DNA of 64,000 nt from CAWAYH01 sp963786195 (GTDB taxonomy: Bacteria > Acidobacteriota > Vicinamibacteria > Vicinamibacterales > 2-12-FULL-66-21): positions 186,001 to 250,000 of the forward strand of contig CAWAYH010000011.1 of NCBI GenBank assembly GCA_963786195.1. The letters are read 5' to 3'. The notes beneath the pieces are model-generated. The model searched no databases. It was not told where the DNA came from and saw only the letters and a list, made by a program, of their open reading frames with translations. Below are positions 53,792-63,092 of the stretch, one piece after another. Every line of letters begins with the position of its first letter. The first letter of the stretch is position 1. A program made the position numbers and the translations under genes.

Positions 53792-56510
53792 ATGCGCACG
53801 GTCAGTGTGTGGACGTGTGTCTGGGCAGCGTGCCTGCTGACCGCGGCTATCGTGCATGCGGCGGTCAAGGTCACCGGCGTGGTGAAGGATCCCTCGGGCG
53901 CGCCCGTCTCAGGTGCGCGCGTTGTGCTGATGACCTCGGATCAGACCTCGATCGCGACAGGTGTAACGGACGCCCAGGGCAAGTTCAGCCTGGAGGTGTC
54001 GAGCTCCGGACGATATCTGCTGCTCGCCAGCGCGCCGCAGCTTGGCGAGGCCGAGGTGTCGGTGAGCGTCGGGACGACCGATCCGCCACCGATCGAGATC
54101 GTGCTCGAGCTCAGCCCCATTCGTGAAGAGGTGACCGTCACGGCGGCGCCAAACGTCGTCGAAGACGTGCGACGAGTTGGTCAGCCCGTCAACGTGATTG
54201 ACGAGCAGGAGATCGGCACGCGGGTCACGACGGCCGTCGCGCAGGCGGTGGAGGGCGAAACGGGCGTCGCGCTGCAGCAGACCAGTCCGACGATGGCCGG
54301 CATCTTCGTGCGAGGCCTGACCGGCAACAAGGTAAACGTGTTCATCGACGGCGTCCGGTACTCGAACGGCGCGCAGCGGGGTGGCGTCAACACGTTCCTC
54401 GATCTGATCGAGCCGGGCGGCCTGGACCGCATTGAAATCGTCCGCGGGCCGTCCAGCGCGCAGTTCGGCAGCGATGCGCTGGGTGGCAGCGTGCAGTTCC
54501 TCACGCGGCCTCCCGATCTGGGTTTCTCGGCCGGATCGCGCTGGGGCGGATCCGCGGGAGCGAGCTTCGGGACCTCGCATCGATACGGGGGGGGACAGGC
54601 GTTCGCGTCTTACCAGGCGCCGAGTGTGGGCATCGTGGGCGCATTCTCCGGTCGCGGTGTCGGCCTGGTTCGGACGGGCGACGGCATCGATTCGCACGCG
54701 GCGGTCACGAGGTTCCTTGGCGTCTCATCAGACGTGCTGATGGACGATCGTTTGCCGGACACGTCGTTCCATCAATTCGGCGGATCGGTGCGGGCGCAGT
54801 GGGCGCCCACGACCAATGGCCGGATGATCTTCGGCTACATGAGGACGTATCAGGATGACGGCGACCGGTACGATCAGCTGCTGGGCGGCGACGGCAACCT
54901 GATTTCGGAATTGAACGGCATGACGCTCGACCTGTTCTCCGCGCGTTACGAGGCGCTGGGGCTCGGCGTCTTCGATCACGCCTCCTTCGGCTACTCCCTG
55001 AACAGCCAGCGCGAAGAGCGCGTGAATCAGGGCGGCAACGGAAACCCCAACGCGACGATCGGCCACGAACCGGAACGCACCACGGTCCACGGTCTGCAGG
55101 CGGTCCTGACGAAGCAGTTCTCGCCGCGTCATTCGTTTTCGTTCGGCGGCGACGTGTACTTCGAGCACCTGACGTCGGAGTCGTTCAACGTCAACCCGGT
55201 CACCGGTGCCGTGACGGCGCGGCGGCCGCGCGTGCCGGATGGCGCGACGTTCACGCAGGGCGGCGTGTTCGCGCAGTCGATCTACGACCTGCGCCCCGAT
55301 CGCGTGAGGCTCGTGGGCGCGCTGCGATTCGGCGGCGCCAGTTACGAAGCGAAGGCCTCCGACAGTCCGGTCGTGAACGGTCAGCCGCTCTGGCCCGACG
55401 ACTCGCTGTCGGTGGGGAACGTGACGTTCCGCGCCGCAGGCGTCTTCACCCCGGATGAAGCCTGGACGATTCTGCTGTCGCTCAGTCGCGGCTTCCGCGC
55501 GCCGCACATGACCGACCTGGGCACCCTCGGCCTGACCGGCTCGGGCTTCGAGGTCGCCGCGCCCGACATCGCGGGTCTTGGCGGGTTCGTGGGCACGACG
55601 GCGGATGCCACGGCGGTCTCGACCGGCGATCCGGTTGCGCAGCTCGAGCCGGAAACCAGCCTGCAGTGACGAAGCGTCCGTCGGCTACCGTCAGAGGAAA
55701 TGGCGGACCGACTTCACGGTCTTCGTCAACCATGTCCACGCGAACATCCAGAAGCAGTCGCTCATCCTTCCGCCAGGCGCGGTCGGGACGACGCTCGGCG
55801 GCCAGACGATTACGTCGCAGAACGCCAACGGCGTCGTGTTCGTTCCGGTGTCGACGGTTCCGGTCCTGGTGCGCGCGAACTTCGACGAAGCCCGGATCTG
55901 GGGAATTGAGCATACTGCGAAGGCCTGGCTGCCGTGGAACCTGACGCTGAACACCTCGTTCACGTACCTCAACGCCAAGGACACGACGACCGAGCTGCCT
56001 CCCAACATCGAAGGTGGGACTCCGGCGCCGGATCTCTACATCACGGTTCGCTGGACCGCGACGAACGGCCGGTGGTGGGTCGAGCCCTACACGCACTTCG
56101 GGTGGGAGCAGACGCACCTCTCCACGCTCGATCTCGGCGATCGCCGGACGGGCGCGGGTCGCACGCGCAACAGCATCTCCGCGTTTTTCAACAACGGTGC
56201 GCGGGCTCGCGGCTGGATCGGACCCGGAGCTGACAACATCGCTGGAAATGCCGACGATGTGCTCATCGCAACCGGGGAGACGCTCGCGCAGGTCCAGAAT
56301 CGCGTCCTGGGCGTCGGCGTGAACTCGTCGTCGCTCTTTACCTCCGTGCCCGGCTACGCGACCGTCGGCGTGCGCGCCGGGTTCCGCCGGCACCCGCACG
56401 AGGTGGTCGTCGACTTCGAGAACCTCAGCGACAAGAATTATCGCGGTATCAGCTGGGGCGTCGACGCCCCCGGCTTTGGGATGTCGCTCAAGTACATCGT
56501 TCGGTTCTAA
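53792..56510 (+). CDS. TonB-dependent receptor with N-terminal regulatory domain, frameshifted
   Basis: A receptor of about 905 residues. ATG 53792 gives a signal peptide (VWAACLLTAAIVHA), a carboxypeptidase-regulatory-like domain (VKDPSGAPVSGARVVLMTS, VTDAQGKFSLEVSSSGRYLL), and a plug with TVTAAPNVVEDVRRVGQPVN, MAGIFVRGLTGNKVNVFIDG, EIVRGPSSAQFGSDALGGSV. The barrel continues to AKAWLPWNLTLNTSFTYLNA and ends GFGMSLKYIVRF with terminal Phe. A stop at 55667-55669 is bridged by a frame change just before it (ETSLQ then DEASVGYRQRKWR). The plug resembles heme, siderophore or vitamin B12 receptors; the PepSY-like gene just downstream supports iron uptake, by inference. Confidence 0.87.
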
Positions 56511-56512
56511 CG

Positions 56513-56875
56513 GTGCATTTCAACGTCCTGAATCGGAAGGTCCACTGCTGGAACGACGTCAATCGGCTGGACGTCCGGCCGAGCCGCGGCATGGTCAAAG
56601 TGTGGTTGATGAGCGGGCACGAAGTGCAGGTCGATCTCGGGACCGGCGCCGTGTTGCAGATCGCGTATCGCCGCTCCGATCTGATCGAGTCGATCCACGA
56701 CGGCTCGTTTTTCGTCGGGGACTGGACCAAGCTGGGACTCTTCCTGCCCGCGGGGCTGACGCTGCTGCTGTTGTGGTGCAGCGGTCTGTGGATGTTCTGG
56801 GTGCCCTTCTCGGCGAAACGGCGGCGCGCCGCCGAAAAACGCAGCGCGACCGCACCTATCGCTCGGTCCACTTGA
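56513..56875 (+). CDS. PepSY-like single-helix membrane protein
   Basis: The 120-residue protein starts at GTG 56513, only 2 nt after the receptor stop. A PepSY-like domain (HFNVLNRKVHCWNDVNRLDV, VWLMSGHEVQVDLGTGAVLQ) is followed by a strong membrane helix (LGLFLPAGLTLLLLWCSGLW) and a basic tail (SAKRRRAAEKRSA). Such proteins occur next to iron-related TonB receptors and may reduce or hold ferric ligands at the inner membrane; this is inference. It converges with nadK and their ends overlap by about 20 nt. Confidence 0.7.
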   Translation: MHFNVLNRKVHCWNDVNRLDVRPSRGMVKVWLMSGHEVQVDLGTGAVLQIAYRRSDLIESIHDGSFFVGDWTKLGLFLPAGLTLLLLWCSGLWMFWVPFSAKRRRAAEKRSATAPIARST

Positions 56876-57740
56876 GCTTCTGGCGCAGCACGTCGAAGTA
56901 GCTGCGTCTTGCAGCCTTCACCAGCCTGAGCGGCCGGTCCGCGCGGCGGACGTCTACGACGTCTTCGGCCTGCAGCGGATGGCCGAACTGGCCGTCGAAC
57001 GTCACGAACACCTCTTCATCCACGCCGTTCATCCTCGGTTCCACGCGAACTTCCGACGACCCCGGGATCGCCACGGGCCGGTTCGTCAGCATGTGCGGCG
57101 CGATCGGCGTCAGCAGCAGCGCGTCGACCGCTGGATGGACGATGGGTCCCCCCGCTGCGAGGTTGTACGCGGACGAGCCGGTCGGCGTTGCGACGATCAG
57201 GCCGTCGGCGCGAACCTGCATGACCGGCTGACGGTTGACCGACACCGCGAGATCGATGATCCGTGACAGCGCCGCCTTGGTGATGACGACGTCGTTCAGC
57301 ACGAGGCGGTCCGCGAAGATCGCGCCCTTTCGCACCGTTCGCGCGCGGAGCATCATGCGGTCTTCGATCCGGGCGGTTCCGTCGAGCACCGACGCGAGCG
57401 ATTCGTTCAGCTCGGGAAGCGTGATCTCCGTCAGGAAGCCGAGGCTGCCGAAATTGACGCCGAGGATCGGCACGTTCGCGCCAGCCTGCGCGATGCGCCC
57501 CGCCATCCCGATGAGTGTGCCATCGCCACCCAGGACGACGACCAGATCGCACGCGTTCGGCAGATCGTCGCGCGTGCTGGTGGGACGTCCCGGCGGCAAC
57601 CCGACCAGCGCCGCGGTGTGCGTTTCGAACACCGGCTCCACGCCGCGCGCCTCGAGCCAGCCCGCCAATTCCGCGAGGACGCCGGCCGCGGCATCGAGAT
57701 TGTGCTTGGCGACGAGCCCGACACGCGTGATGTTGTCCAT
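56856..57740 (-). CDS. nadK: NAD kinase
   Basis: The 294-residue enzyme makes NADP from NAD and ATP or polyphosphate. It starts at ATG 57740; an ATG at 57758 overlaps tlyA and is less likely. The motifs are VVVLGGDGTLIGMAGRIAQA with the G-G-D-G-T, GVNFGSLGFLTEITLPELNE, NDVVITKAALSRIIDLAVSV, GLIVATPTGSSAYNLAAGGP and VRVEPRMNGVDEEVFVTFDG. The reading frame is intact. It follows tlyA on the same strand by 14 nt and ends over the PepSY-like gene. Confidence 0.97.
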   Translation of the reverse strand: MDNITRVGLVAKHNLDAAAGVLAELAGWLEARGVEPVFETHTAALVGLPPGRPTSTRDDLPNACDLVVVLGGDGTLIGMAGRIAQAGANVPILGVNFGSLGFLTEITLPELNESLASVLDGTARIEDRMMLRARTVRKGAIFADRLVLNDVVITKAALSRIIDLAVSVNRQPVMQVRADGLIVATPTGSSAYNLAAGGPIVHPAVDALLLTPIAPHMLTNRPVAIPGSSEVRVEPRMNGVDEEVFVTFDGQFGHPLQAEDVVDVRRADRPLRLVKAARRSYFDVLRQKLKWTER

Positions 57741-57754
57741 TGTGGTGGAAAGGG

Positions 57755-58522
57755 TCACGCCCGGCGCAGGTGAAGGAGGTATTCCTGATTGCCCTCCATC
57801 CCGGTGATGGGTGACTCGATGACGCCGGCGCGCGTCAATCCTAACGCAAGTGCTGCCCGGACGACGTCCTCGACGACGCGCGCCCGAACGCCGGGATCGC
57901 GCACGACGCCGCCGTCGGGCACCTCGTGACGCCCGGCCTCGAACTGCGGCTTCACGAGCGCGACCACTTGACCGTCGGCCTCGAGCAGCGGCGGTACGAC
58001 CGGCAGGATCAGGCGCAGGGAAATGAACGAGACGTCGATCGTGACGAGGTTGAATCGCCGCGTATCGTCCGGCAAATCACCCGGCGAGAGTGCCCGCGCA
58101 TTGAAGCGCTCCATCACGACGACCCTCGGATCGTTGCGGAGCGTCCAGTCGAGCTGGCCGTGGCCGACGTCGAGCGCGACCACGCGTGCGGCGCCGCGTC
58201 GGAGGAGGACGTCGATGAACCCGCCGGTCGATGCGCCGATGTCGAGCGCGACCGCATCGGTCACGTCGATCTTGAACGTCTCGAGGGCGTGCGCCAGCTT
58301 GAGCCCGCCGCGGCTGACGTACGGATGATCGGGCTCGAGCAGCGCGAGCTCGGCCTCACGATTCACGGCGGTGCCCGCCTTGGTCACCGTCCGGCCGTTC
58401 ACCGTGACGTGGCCGGCGAGGATCAGCGCCCGAGCCCGTTCGCGCGACCCGGCGAGGCCGCGTTCCACGAGCAGCGTGTCGAGCCGTATGGTTCGCGTCA
58501 ATTCGTACGCGAGATCACCCAT
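57755..58522 (-). CDS. tlyA: TlyA-family rRNA 2'-O-methyltransferase
   Basis: The 255-residue protein methylates ribosomal RNA at 2'-O-cytidine in relatives such as mycobacterial TlyA. It has an N-terminal S4 domain (RLDTLLVERGLAGSRERARA, LILAGHVTVNGRTVTKAGTA) and a Rossmann methyltransferase: YVSRGGLKLAHALETFKIDV, VALDIGASTGGFIDVLLRRG (SAM site), RVVALDVGHGQLDWTLRNDP, VTIDVSFISLRLILPVV and VALVKPQFEAGRHEV with the catalytic Lys. The K-D-K-E-type residues fit the FtsJ fold. It overlaps ispA by 25 nt and is followed by nadK after 14 nt. Confidence 0.94.
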   Translation of the reverse strand: MGDLAYELTRTIRLDTLLVERGLAGSRERARALILAGHVTVNGRTVTKAGTAVNREAELALLEPDHPYVSRGGLKLAHALETFKIDVTDAVALDIGASTGGFIDVLLRRGAARVVALDVGHGQLDWTLRNDPRVVVMERFNARALSPGDLPDDTRRFNLVTIDVSFISLRLILPVVPPLLEADGQVVALVKPQFEAGRHEVPDGGVVRDPGVRARVVEDVVRAALALGLTRAGVIESPITGMEGNQEYLLHLRRA

Positions 58523-59448
58523 TGAACGATTCCCGGCAGCTGACCGCCCAGGCCGGCCTGCCGCAGGGCGGCGAGCGCGCGATTGCCGCAGTCGGCGGCC
58601 AGTCGGCGGGACTCGTCCAGCCCGAATCGGGCGGGATAGGTGGGCTTGCCCGCGGCCGCGTCTTTGCCGGCGGTCTTGCCGAGATCGGCGGACGCGCCCT
58701 CGACATCGAGGATGTCGTCGACAATCTGGAACGCGAGCCCGAGATCGCGAGCGTAGTCGTCGAGCGCCGCGAGGGCCGCGCGCGACGCCCCGGTCATCAC
58801 CGCGCCGGCGGCGACCGAGCCCCGGATGAGCGCGCCCGTTTTCCTCGCGTGCATCTCGCGAAGACCTTCGGCGTCGAGCGGACTGGCGTCGGGTTCCACC
58901 GCTTTCAGATCCAGGGCCTGTCCGCCCACCATGCCCGCCGCGCCGGCGGCGTCAGCGAGCATCCGCACGGCGAGCAGCTTGCGCGCGGCCAGCTCTGTGG
59001 GGGCGACGAGGGGAAATTCAGCCGGTTCCCGCGCCAGCAGAGCAAAGGCCTCGGTCAGCAGACCGTCGCCCGCCAGGATGGCCATGCCCTCGCCAAACAC
59101 GACGTGCGCCGTCGGACGTCCCCGACGGAGGGTGTCGTTGTCCATCGCCGGGAGATCGTCGTGCACGAGCGAGTACGTGTGGATGAACTCGACCGCGCAC
59201 GCGGCCGGCAGCGCGAGCAACACCGCATCGTCTGCTCCGAGCCCCGTGTGCTCGGCGATGGCTTCGGCTGACGCAAGCACGAGCATCGGCCGCAGCCGCT
59301 TGCCACCGGCCATGACGCTGTACCGCATGGCGTCGCAGACGGGCCCGGGGGCAACAGTCGCTGAAGGGAGAAAGCGTTCGAGCGCCGCATCGATCGCGCG
59401 GCGCCGTACGTCGAGCCAGACCTGGAGATCTGATGCGGTGGTCGTCAC
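58498..59448 (-). CDS. ispA: Polyprenyl (geranyl/farnesyl) diphosphate synthase
   Basis: The 316-residue enzyme condenses isopentenyl units for quinones and undecaprenyl lipid. First aspartate-rich motif: HTYSLVHDDLPAMDNDTLRR. Second: LGLAFQIVDDILDVEGASAD. Other blocks are GGKRLRPMLVLASAEAIAEH, GLLTEAFALLAREPAEFPLV and GMVGGQALDLKAVEPDA. The start is GTG 59448 and its GTGA overlaps the xseB stop. The gene order xseA-xseB-ispA-tlyA-nadK is common, often with dxs between ispA and tlyA, but dxs is absent here because ispA and tlyA overlap. Confidence 0.93.
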   Translation of the reverse strand: MTTTASDLQVWLDVRRRAIDAALERFLPSATVAPGPVCDAMRYSVMAGGKRLRPMLVLASAEAIAEHTGLGADDAVLLALPAACAVEFIHTYSLVHDDLPAMDNDTLRRGRPTAHVVFGEGMAILAGDGLLTEAFALLAREPAEFPLVAPTELAARKLLAVRMLADAAGAAGMVGGQALDLKAVEPDASPLDAEGLREMHARKTGALIRGSVAAGAVMTGASRAALAALDDYARDLGLAFQIVDDILDVEGASADLGKTAGKDAAAGKPTYPARFGLDESRRLAADCGNRALAALRQAGLGGQLPGIVQWVISRTN

Positions 59449-59696
59449 TTCGTCCCGGCGGGGTCGTCGTCGAGGCCGAGCGCGGCGGGCGCCGGCTTCA
59501 CCTCGCCCCGGTCGTTGAGAATCTCGATGCGCCGCTCTGCCGCCTCGAGCCGCGAATGACAGAAGCGCGAGAGCTGGACGCCGCGTTCGAAGAGCTGGAG
59601 CGACTTCTCGAGCGCGAGGTCTCCCTCCTCGAGCGACTTGACGATCGTCTCGAGCTCGGCCAGCGCGGATTCGAAATCTTTAATCGTGGGATCCAT
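59445..59696 (-). CDS. xseB: Exonuclease VII small subunit
   Basis: The 83-residue protein is the helical small subunit of exonuclease VII. It reads KDFESALAELETIVKSLEEG, DLALEKSLQLFERGVQLSRF, then CHSRLEAAERRIEILNDRGE, the full family pattern with E-L-E-x-I-V and L-E-x-S-L-x-L-F-E-x-G. It lies 18 nt after xseA and overlaps ispA by 3-4 nt, so the three are translationally linked. Intact. Confidence 0.95.
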   Translation of the reverse strand: MDPTIKDFESALAELETIVKSLEEGDLALEKSLQLFERGVQLSRFCHSRLEAAERRIEILNDRGEVKPAPAALGLDDDPAGTK

Positions 59697-59714
59697 GGAA
59701 GTTCGGGACTGCAG

Positions 59715-61127
59715 TCAGCTTACCCGCGTTGCGGTCGATGAATCCACCCGATCGACCCGGCACTCGAGCTCGCCCTGGTGCAGGCTGACCCGTACGCGAT
59801 CGCCCGGCTTCGTGCTCGCCGCCGTGCGGATGATGGCCGTCCGGTCCGCGTTCCAGCAGACCGCATATCCCCGCCCCAGTACGGCAAGCGGGCTGAGCGT
59901 CTCCAGCCGGCCGGCCAGGGAGCCGAGGCGTGCCTGCGCGCGATCGTGACCGCGCCGCGCGGCGGCGTGCAGGCGCCCGTCCGCGGCCTGAAGCCGTCCG
60001 CGAATGGCCGCAACCCTGCGCCGCACGTCGACCGCTGCGAGGCGGATGTCGAGGGTCCGGACCTCCCGCTCCCTGCGCGCGAGCCTGCCGCTCATCGCGC
60101 GGCGGAGCTCGTGCGTCAGTTCCGCGGCATGACGGCCCCGAAGCGCCAGCCGTGCGGGCCAGCCCGCGAGCCCGCGGCGGCTTGCGAGGACGTGGACGCG
60201 CGTGCGCCTCCGGTCGAGGCCCGCCACGACGATCGCGCGCAGCCGCCCGGTCAGACGATCGATGCGCGCGCGGAACTCTTCCTTGGCCGCGATGACCATC
60301 TCCGCGGCGGCCGATGGTGTCGGCGCGCGAACGTCGGCCACGAAGTCGGCAATCGTGAAATCCACCTCGTGACCCACTGCGGTCACGACCGGGACGGTGC
60401 AGTTCGCGATCGCGCGCGCCACCGGTTCCTCGTTGAAGGTCCAGAGGTCCTCGGCGGCGCCGCCACCCCGGCCGACGATGACGACGTCGACGCCGGGGAC
60501 GCGGCAGATGGTTCGAATCGCATGCGCGACATCCGCCGCGGCGCCCTCGCCCTGGACGCGGGTCGGCGCGATCAGCAGTCGGACGTTGGGGTGGCGTCGC
60601 GTCAGGACCTTGATGATGTCCCGCAGCGCGGCGCCCTCACGCGACGTGACGATGCCGATCGTTCGCGGCAGCGCCGGGAGAGGACGTTTGCGTGCCTGGT
60701 CGAAGAGCCCCTCCGCCTGCAGTTTCTTCTTGAGCTGCTCGAACGCCAGCTGCAGCGCGCCGAGCCCGTGGGGCTGCAGGTGATCGCAGAGCAGCTGGTA
60801 CTCACCTTTCGGTTCGTAGACAGCCAGGCGGCCGCGCGCGATGACGTGCTGCCCGTCTTCGGCCTTGAACTTCAGATACCGAACCGCCGAGCGGTACATC
60901 ACGACCTTGATCTGCGCGGCGGAGTCTTTCAGCGTGAAATACAGATGGCCCGTGTTCCAGAGCCGGCAGTTCGAAATCTCGCCCTCGACCCAGACGTCGC
61001 CGAAGCCCGATTCCAGACGGCTTCGGATCGCGGTGGTCAGCTCGGAGACGGAGACAATGCGGCGTTCCGCTGCGGCCGGGGGTGGCCGGCGGTCGTCCTC
61101 AAACGGTTCGGAGAAGAGATCGGACAT
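59715..61127 (-). CDS. xseA: Exonuclease VII large subunit
   Basis: The 470-residue protein degrades single-stranded DNA from both ends together with XseB. It starts at ATG 61127 (MSDLFSEPFEDDRRPPPAAA). Blocks: SVSELTTAIRSRLESGFGDV and VWVEGEISNCRLWNTGHLYF (OB fold), QLLCDHLQPHGLGALQLAFE, PRTIGIVTSREGAALRDIIK, GVDVVIVGRGGGAAEDLWTF, FNEEPVARAIANCTVPVVTA, VGHEVDFTIADFVADVRAPT. A long arginine-rich coiled coil follows. It is intact. It lies 20 nt after ymdB. Confidence 0.96.
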   Translation of the reverse strand: MSDLFSEPFEDDRRPPPAAAERRIVSVSELTTAIRSRLESGFGDVWVEGEISNCRLWNTGHLYFTLKDSAAQIKVVMYRSAVRYLKFKAEDGQHVIARGRLAVYEPKGEYQLLCDHLQPHGLGALQLAFEQLKKKLQAEGLFDQARKRPLPALPRTIGIVTSREGAALRDIIKVLTRRHPNVRLLIAPTRVQGEGAAADVAHAIRTICRVPGVDVVIVGRGGGAAEDLWTFNEEPVARAIANCTVPVVTAVGHEVDFTIADFVADVRAPTPSAAAEMVIAAKEEFRARIDRLTGRLRAIVVAGLDRRRTRVHVLASRRGLAGWPARLALRGRHAAELTHELRRAMSGRLARREREVRTLDIRLAAVDVRRRVAAIRGRLQAADGRLHAAARRGHDRAQARLGSLAGRLETLSPLAVLGRGYAVCWNADRTAIIRTAASTKPGDRVRVSLHQGELECRVDRVDSSTATRVS

Positions 61128-61147
61128 GGTGGCACCCGCAACGCCTG

Positions 61148-61975
61148 TCAGCGGGGAAGTGTCGCGCCGGTTCCGACTGCCATCGCTTCGACCTCTTCCG
61201 CCGAGAGGTTGAGACGCTCGATCGCGGTCGCTCGTCCGCTGGCCGGATCCGCGGTCACGATGACGGCATTGAGGCGGCCCGGGCCCGCGGCCGCGTCGAA
61301 CTTGGCCGGAAGTCCGGTCAGGAATCGACTCAGCGCGGGCTCGACGGCGACACCGATGATGGAATCGTGGGGCCCCGTCATCCCGACGTCGGTGAGGCAC
61401 GCCGTGCCTTTCGGCAGGATTCGCTCATCTGCCGTCTGCACGTGGGTGTGCGTGCCGACGACCGCCGTGACACGGCCATCCAGGTGGTAGCCGAGCGCGA
61501 TCTTCTCCGAGGTGGCCTCGGCGTGAAAGTCCACGACGATGACCCGCGCCCGCGCGCGCAGGGCATCGACTTCGCGCAGCGCCACGGCAAACGGATCGTC
61601 GAGCGGCGCCATGAACACGCGTCCCATCAGGTTCAACACGCCGACGGGCTCGCCGGTCCGGGTGCGCGCGAGATGACTTCCGCGCCCGGGCGCGCCCGGT
61701 GGAAAGTTGGCGGGCCTGAGCAGCCGCGGTTCCCGCGGGATGTAGTCGAGGACCTCCTTCTTGTCCCAGACGTGATTGCCCGACGTCATCACGTCGACAC
61801 CGTAACCGAGGATCGTCTCCGCGATGTCGCCGGTGACGCCGAACCCGGCCGCCGCGTTCTCCACGTTCGCGATCACGAGGTCGATCCCGCGCAGCTCGAC
61901 GAGAGCGGGAATCGCGCGACGCGCGATCTCGCGCCCGGATTTGCCGAAGATATCGCCGACAACGAGAATCTGCAT
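61148..61975 (-). CDS. ymdB: YmdB-family metallophosphoesterase
   Basis: The 275-residue dinuclear-metal phosphoesterase cleaves 2',3'-cyclic nucleotides in Bacillus YmdB. Motifs: ILVVGDIFGKSGREIARRAI with the first Asp, LVIANVENAAAGFGVTGDIA with the Asn/Glu ligands, VDVMTSGNHVWDKKEVLDYI with the G-N-H, RVIVVDFHAEATSEKIALGY, AVVGTHTHVQTADERILPKG with the His pair, and TDVGMTGPHDSIIGV. In many bacteria it is adjacent to rny; here rny lies about 22 kb away. The gene follows the hsp20-like gene directly, and xseA follows 20 nt later. Intact. Confidence 0.93.
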   Translation of the reverse strand: MQILVVGDIFGKSGREIARRAIPALVELRGIDLVIANVENAAAGFGVTGDIAETILGYGVDVMTSGNHVWDKKEVLDYIPREPRLLRPANFPPGAPGRGSHLARTRTGEPVGVLNLMGRVFMAPLDDPFAVALREVDALRARARVIVVDFHAEATSEKIALGYHLDGRVTAVVGTHTHVQTADERILPKGTACLTDVGMTGPHDSIIGVAVEPALSRFLTGLPAKFDAAAGPGRLNAVIVTADPASGRATAIERLNLSAEEVEAMAVGTGATLPR

Positions 61976-62410
61976 CTATTCGGTTTCGACTGTGATTCGA
62001 ATCTCGCCGCCGCGGCGCTCCTCGATGCGCGGAAGCACCACGAGGAGTTCGCCCGCGCGCAGCGTCGCGCGCGCGCGGCCGACGTCGAGCGCGTCGCCCA
62101 GCCGGACGGCGCAGGCGAACCGGCCGAAGCTGCGCTCCGCGAGATGGAAGGCGGCGCCGTCGTGCTCGAAGGCGGGGGGCCGCTTGCGGCCGGCAAGGAC
62201 GAGCAACCCGCCCGTGAAGATCACCCGGAGGGATTCCGCGGGGACGCCGGGGACGTCGGCCACGACCTGGACCGCCGTGGCGGTCTCGACGACATCGATC
62301 GGCGGCCAGTGCTCGGCCGTCGTGACGCCGGGCGTGTCGACTTCGTCCAGCCAGGCTGCGACGAGTCGGACGTCGGCGACGGCGCCTCGGTCGACGTAGA
62401 AGTCGTCCAC
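61976..62410 (-). CDS. Small heat-shock protein (alpha-crystallin domain)
   Basis: The 144-residue protein holds unfolding clients. The alpha-crystallin domain reads PPIDVVETATAVQVVADVPG, VPAESLRVIFTGGLLVLAGR, KRPPAFEHDGAAFHLAERSF, GRFACAVRLGDALDVGRARA, TLRAGELLVVLPRIEERRGG. The A-x-L-x-x-G-x-L-x-x-x-L-P pattern typical of Hsp20 is present as ATLRAGELLVVLP. A terminal I-x-I motif (IRITVETE) fits the family. It is translationally adjacent to ymdB. Intact. Confidence 0.85.
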   Translation of the reverse strand: MDDFYVDRGAVADVRLVAAWLDEVDTPGVTTAEHWPPIDVVETATAVQVVADVPGVPAESLRVIFTGGLLVLAGRKRPPAFEHDGAAFHLAERSFGRFACAVRLGDALDVGRARATLRAGELLVVLPRIEERRGGEIRITVETE

Positions 62411-62514
62411 TGCAGGCCCATTCTATCCCGGCGGGAGCTTCACCCGGTCCTCCGGCTGTCCCCGCCAGTTCCGTGTGGAAGTACACGCCTGATATCAGCT
62501 ACTCTTTGGACAAC

Positions 62515-62793
62515 ATGCCGCAGAACGCAGACGACAAGGACGCGGGTGTCGTGGCCGACGCTGACGCCGCCCCCGCTCCGATCACCAGCCGGTTTCTTTT
62601 CGTGGACGTCGCCGCGCAGCGCGCGAAACAGCTGCGTCGCGGTGCGCTGCCGAGGCTCGACCGCCCGGTGCTCGGCGCGGGCCCGCACAAGCTCGAGCGG
62701 GTCGCCATGGAAGAAGTGCGGTCCGGATTGATTCAGTACTCGCTGCCGGCCTATTCAAGCGGGTGGGTCGCCGGAAAAGGACCCCGGGCCTAG
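62515..62793 (+). CDS. rpoZ: RNA polymerase omega subunit, divergent form
   Basis: The 92-residue protein begins with an acidic, alanine-rich tail (NADDKDAGVVADADAAPAPI). Then comes the omega core SRFLFVDVAAQRAKQLRRGA, LPRLDRPVLGAGPHKLERVA and MEEVRSGLIQYSLP. The pattern R-F-x-x-V-x-x-A-x-R-A-x-Q-L and H-K-x-x-R-V-A-x-E-E-V matches RpoZ. The N-terminal extension is unusual compared with Proteobacteria. The start is ATG 62515. It is divergent from the hsp20-like gene and is followed by small membrane-protein genes on the same strand. Confidence 0.85.
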   Translation: MPQNADDKDAGVVADADAAPAPITSRFLFVDVAAQRAKQLRRGALPRLDRPVLGAGPHKLERVAMEEVRSGLIQYSLPAYSSGWVAGKGPRA

Positions 62794-63065
62794 TGGACCA
62801 GTGGGGCTGGTTGTGGCCCGCTCTCAGCACCCTGGCGGGACTGCTCGTCAGCACGGTCTTCCTCCTCGTGCTCTTCATCGGCTTCTGCATCCTCTTCAAC
62901 TTCCCCAAGCTGCGCCCGAGCGGTCGTCACTCCCGGGTCGTCCGTAGCCTCGACGAGGCGATTGGCCGTCAGTCCCCCTATCTGCCGCCGGAGGAGCCGC
63001 GCGGCCCCGTCGACCAGTTGCGCACGCCGGAACTTCTCGAAGCGGAGGCGCGTAAGTCCCATTAG
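62763..63065 (+). CDS. Small single-helix membrane protein
   Basis: The 100-residue protein starts at GTG 62763 or, more probably, GTG 62792 directly after the rpoZ stop. One strong hydrophobic helix (LSTLAGLLVSTVFLLVLFIG) is followed by a charged tail (GRHSRVVRSLDEAIGRQSPY, LPPEEPRGPVDQLRTPELLE). I do not recognise a family. The overlap or near-abutment with rpoZ suggests it belongs to the same transcript. Confidence 0.6.
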   Translation: MGRRKRTPGLVDQWGWLWPALSTLAGLLVSTVFLLVLFIGFCILFNFPKLRPSGRHSRVVRSLDEAIGRQSPYLPPEEPRGPVDQLRTPELLEAEARKSH

Positions 63066-63092
63066 GCGCGCAACTTCCTGCGTGCCGGAGGT

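Noticed and set aside
58498..58522. Missing dxs between ispA and tlyA as a pathway loss
   Set aside because: dxs is often elsewhere in the genome, and the window gives no evidence about the rest of the isoprenoid pathway.
59778..61490. Plus-strand open frame of 570 codons opposite xseA
   Set aside because: It is antisense to exonuclease VII and lacks conserved sequence.
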